From positions 1 to 8,784 of the forward strand of contig JAEWTK010000254.1 of NCBI GenBank assembly GCA_023459535.1: 8,784 nucleotides of DNA, in the 5' to 3' direction. The DNA comes from Pseudomonadota bacterium (GTDB taxonomy: Bacteria; Pseudomonadota; Gammaproteobacteria; Burkholderiales; Methylophilaceae). The translations under genes and the position numbers were made by a program. The notes beneath the pieces are model-generated. The model was not told the DNA's origin and did no database searches. It saw only the letters and a list, made by a program, of their open reading frames with translations. Shown here piece by piece: positions 7,356 through 8,784 of the stretch. Each line of letters opens with the position of its first letter. The stretch's first letter is position 1.

Positions 7356-7895
7356 ATGCTGAAAAAAATCCTGACTTATCTTTTCTTTGCGCTACTGATC
7401 ATCATTTCCGGCTTTGCCTTACGGCACTTTGTACTGAACCCTGCAGTTCAGTCACCGGCGACATCGACGGAAGCATTCTTTGTCGCATCCTTTCCCGGCC
7501 TCGATGGCCAGCTGCAGCCGATGGCCCAATGGAAAGGCAAGATCATCATTGTGAATTTCTGGGCTACCTGGTGCCCACCTTGTCTGGAGGAAATGCCGGA
7601 ATTGTCCAGAGTGCATGCCGAATATCGGGATCAGGGGCTGGTAGTGCTGGGCATTTCCTCAGACGAGCTGGATAAAATCCGCGAATTCGCGCAGCTAACA
7701 CCGGTGAGTTACCCATTGCTTTCGGGCGATCTGGATGCCATGAGTCTCAGTGAGAGCTTGGGTAACAACAAAGGCGTATTGCCTTATACTGCCGTCATCG
7801 CGCCGGATGGCAGTATCGTAAAAACCTATTTCGGGCTGGTAAATCAGTCTTTGCTGGAAGCAACATTTCTGCCTTTACTAGGCCCACGCAATTGA
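7356..7895 (+). CDS. Membrane-anchored TlpA/ResA-like thiol-disulfide oxidoreductase
   Basis: This 179-residue protein has a thioredoxin fold tethered to the membrane. A single hydrophobic N-terminal segment (about 5-22) acts as an uncleaved anchor or signal peptide. The catalytic motif is WCPPC (Cys73 and Cys76, in NFWATWCPPCLEEMPEL), typical of the TlpA/ResA/CcmG group, and the cis-proline loop is GVLPYTAVI (Pro143). The active site should face the periplasm. Such proteins reduce specific substrates, often apocytochrome c or copper-centre assembly factors, and are recharged by DsbD or CcdA. The gene begins 4 nt after dsbD, so co-expression and electron supply by DsbD are likely. The substrate cannot be told from sequence, and no cytochrome maturation genes are in the window. 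The ribosome binding site is weak; coupling with dsbD may help. Confidence 0.9.
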   Translation: MLKKILTYLFFALLIIISGFALRHFVLNPAVQSPATSTEAFFVASFPGLDGQLQPMAQWKGKIIIVNFWATWCPPCLEEMPELSRVHAEYRDQGLVVLGISSDELDKIREFAQLTPVSYPLLSGDLDAMSLSESLGNNKGVLPYTAVIAPDGSIVKTYFGLVNQSLLEATFLPLLGPRN

Positions 7896-8022
7896 GTCGC
7901 AGGCGATTCTGCCAGAAAAAGCAATTTCGCTAAATTTCGTCAATTCTATAGACAACATCCCCCTATTTGCGGCAAACTTGCGGTCATGAATCACCGCGCC
8001 CGGACCCTCCTGGCAACAAAAA
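7896..8022 (+). promoter_or_regulatory. Non-coding gap with probable aroQ-accB promoter and leader
   Basis: This is the longest non-coding stretch in the window and the likely site of the aroQ promoter. The AT-rich part at 7915-7952 holds weak promoter-like hexamers: TATAGA at 7947-7952 could be a -10 box, and CTGCCA (7909-7914) with TAAATT (7931-7936) is an alternative pair at 16-nt spacing. Neither is close to consensus. Downstream, GCGGT (7980-7984) can pair with ACCGC (7993-7997) around an 8-nt loop, a modest hairpin in the putative leader. TTGCGG occurs twice, 11 nt apart (7967 and 7978). I found no convincing terminator for the dsbD operon and no good Shine-Dalgarno sequence before aroQ. 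Confidence 0.35.
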
Positions 8023-8487
8023 ATGGCTGCAAATCACTCGAAATCCATATTGGTCATCCACGGTCCCAACCTCAATCTGCTGGGCTTGCGGGAGCCACAT
8101 CATTACGGCAATGATACGTTGGAGAGCATCAATCAGCGTCTTGCCGGACAGGCGGCGGCTGCCAATGTGCAGCTGGAGTGTATCCAGAGCAACAGCGAAG
8201 CCGAGTTGATCAACAAAGTGCAGTCATTGGCGGTTAAAAGCGTCGATTTTGTCATTATCAATCCTGCAGCATTTACCCATACGTCCGTCGCCCTGCGCGA
8301 TGCCTTGTCTGCAGTCAGAATCCCGTTCATAGAAGTTCATCTTTCTAATGTGTATGCGCGTGAGTCATTCCGTCATCACTCCTATTTCTCCGATATCGCA
8401 GTCGGTGTGATCAGCGGTCTTGGTGCCCAGGGCTATACGTTTGCACTGGATTACGCGATTACATTTTTATCGAATCAACCCGCCTGA
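8023..8487 (+). CDS. aroQ: Type II 3-dehydroquinate dehydratase
   Basis: AroQ dehydrates 3-dehydroquinate to 3-dehydroshikimate, the third step of the shikimate pathway, in the cytoplasm as a dodecamer. The 154-residue length is typical. Family motifs are intact: [13 protein letters not shown] (9-21), the lid loop REPHHYG with Arg23 and catalytic Tyr28, [18 protein letters not shown] (78-95) with Asn80 and His86, [17 protein letters not shown] (104-120) with His106 and Arg117, and [11 protein letters not shown] near the end. Phe84, Tyr111 and Ser115 replace residues more often Tyr, His and Pro, none of them catalytic. The ATG at 8023 gives the usual short lead into the first strand but has no good ribosome binding site; it follows an A-rich run (ACAAAAA). 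The stop lies in a palindrome preceding accB, a frequent partner of aroQ. Confidence 0.97.
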   Translation: MAANHSKSILVIHGPNLNLLGLREPHHYGNDTLESINQRLAGQAAAANVQLECIQSNSEAELINKVQSLAVKSVDFVIINPAAFTHTSVALRDALSAVRIPFIEVHLSNVYARESFRHHSYFSDIAVGVISGLGAQGYTFALDYAITFLSNQPA

Positions 8488-8500
8488 CATTTGTCAGGCG
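8481..8500 (+). other. Perfect hairpin-forming palindrome between aroQ and accB
   Basis: CGCCTGAC-ATTT-GTCAGGCG can fold into an 8-bp GC-rich stem with a 4-nt loop (perfect 9-bp arms around TT if counted as DNA). The aroQ stop codon TGA (8485-8487) lies in the left arm. It is followed by ATTAACTTG rather than a T-run, so it is not a classic intrinsic terminator. It sits 24 nt before the accB start and close to that gene's ribosome binding site. Possible roles are mRNA stabilisation or processing, partial attenuation, or a repressor site. Confidence 0.75.
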
Positions 8501-8524
8501 ATTAACTTGTCACAGAGGTATCCC

Positions 8525-8784
8525 ATGGATTTACGCAAACTGAAAAAACTGATTGATCTGGTCGAGGAATCCGGCATTTCCGAGCTTGAACTGACGGAAG
8601 GCGAGGAAAAGGTACGTATCAGCCGTAATCATCAAGGTGGTGCGCAGGGCATGATGCATTATCAGCCTTACATGCAGATGTCCGCACCAGCCGCCGCTCC
8701 GGCGCCTGCGGCTGCATCAGCTACTGCTCCGGCGGCAGCTGCCGAGCCTGTGATCGAAGGCCACGTTGTGAAGTCGCCCATGGT
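8525..8784 (+). CDS. accB: Biotin carboxyl carrier protein of acetyl-CoA carboxylase, 3'-truncated
   Basis: AccB carries the biotin that is carboxylated by AccC and then delivers CO2 to acetyl-CoA, the first step of fatty acid synthesis. The window contains 86 complete codons of a protein that usually has about 150-160. Residues 1-35 are the conserved N-terminal helix and strand region (MDLRKLKKLIDLVEESGISE, then LELTEGEEKVRISR). Residues about 36-75 are a flexible Ala/Pro-rich linker. HVVKSPM (80-86) is the beginning of the biotinyl domain; the biotinylated lysine motif lies beyond the window edge. AGAGGT (8514-8519), 5 nt before the ATG, is a good ribosome binding site. accC probably follows, as is usual, but is not visible. 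Confidence 0.96.
   Translation, partial: MDLRKLKKLIDLVEESGISELELTEGEEKVRISRNHQGGAQGMMHYQPYMQMSAPAAAPAPAAASATAPAAAAEPVIEGHVVKSPM

Noticed and set aside
7896..7930. Possible terminator after the TlpA-like gene (GCAG...CTGC followed by AAAAA)
   Set aside because: The stem is only 4 bp and is followed by A residues rather than T on the coding strand, so it is not a credible intrinsic terminator for this operon.
7967..8209. Open frame of 80 residues overlapping the aroQ start
   Set aside because: It is out of frame with aroQ over most of its length, shows no family motif and has no ribosome binding site.
1..8784. Mobile element, phage, defence or biosynthetic cluster
   Set aside because: Nearly all sequence is accounted for by recognised core genes, with no transposase, integrase, terminal repeats, tRNA-flanked insertion or composition break that I can see.

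Overview
The window is ordinary core chromosome from a proteobacterium, most likely a betaproteobacterium (something like Nitrosomonadales, low confidence at that rank). The clues are the hemC-hemD-hemX-hemY order, an aroQ-accB pair, a stand-alone plant-type 2Fe-2S/FAD/NAD reductase of the AscD-like kind common in betaproteobacteria, moderately GC-rich codon use and very tight gene packing. I see no mobile element, CRISPR array, tRNA or rRNA, and no tract of clearly foreign composition.

Layout, left to right. (1) Positions 1-3578, + strand: a compact tetrapyrrole operon with the 3' half of hemC, then hemD, hemX and hemY. hemC and hemD are 10 nt apart; hemD/hemX overlap by ATGA and hemX/hemY by TGATG. 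(2) Positions 3575-5135, - strand: a ferredoxin-type flavoprotein reductase and, upstream of it, fxsA. The reductase stop codon overlaps the hemY stop codon, so the two convergent genes share four bases. (3) Positions 5154-7895, + strand: cutA, dsbD and a membrane-anchored TlpA/ResA-like thioredoxin, packed with a GTGA overlap and a 4-nt gap. cutA and fxsA are divergent, with only 18 nt between start codons. (4) Positions 7896-8022: a 127-nt non-coding stretch, the longest in the window, probably holding the promoter of the next operon. (5) Positions 8023-8784: aroQ and the 5' part of accB, separated by a perfect hairpin-forming palindrome that contains the aroQ stop codon.

How the genes work together. 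HemC and HemD convert porphobilinogen to uroporphyrinogen III, the branch point for heme, siroheme and cobalamin; HemX and HemY are membrane proteins that travel with them. DsbD carries electrons from cytoplasmic thioredoxin across the inner membrane, and the TlpA-like protein next to it is a plausible periplasmic recipient, for example in cytochrome c maturation. AroQ (shikimate pathway) and AccB (fatty acid synthesis) are housekeeping enzymes.

I did not find an undescribed system. The points worth a second look are small: overlapping and very close gene junctions, the aroQ-accB hairpin, the partnerless reductase, and the DsbD/TlpA pairing.
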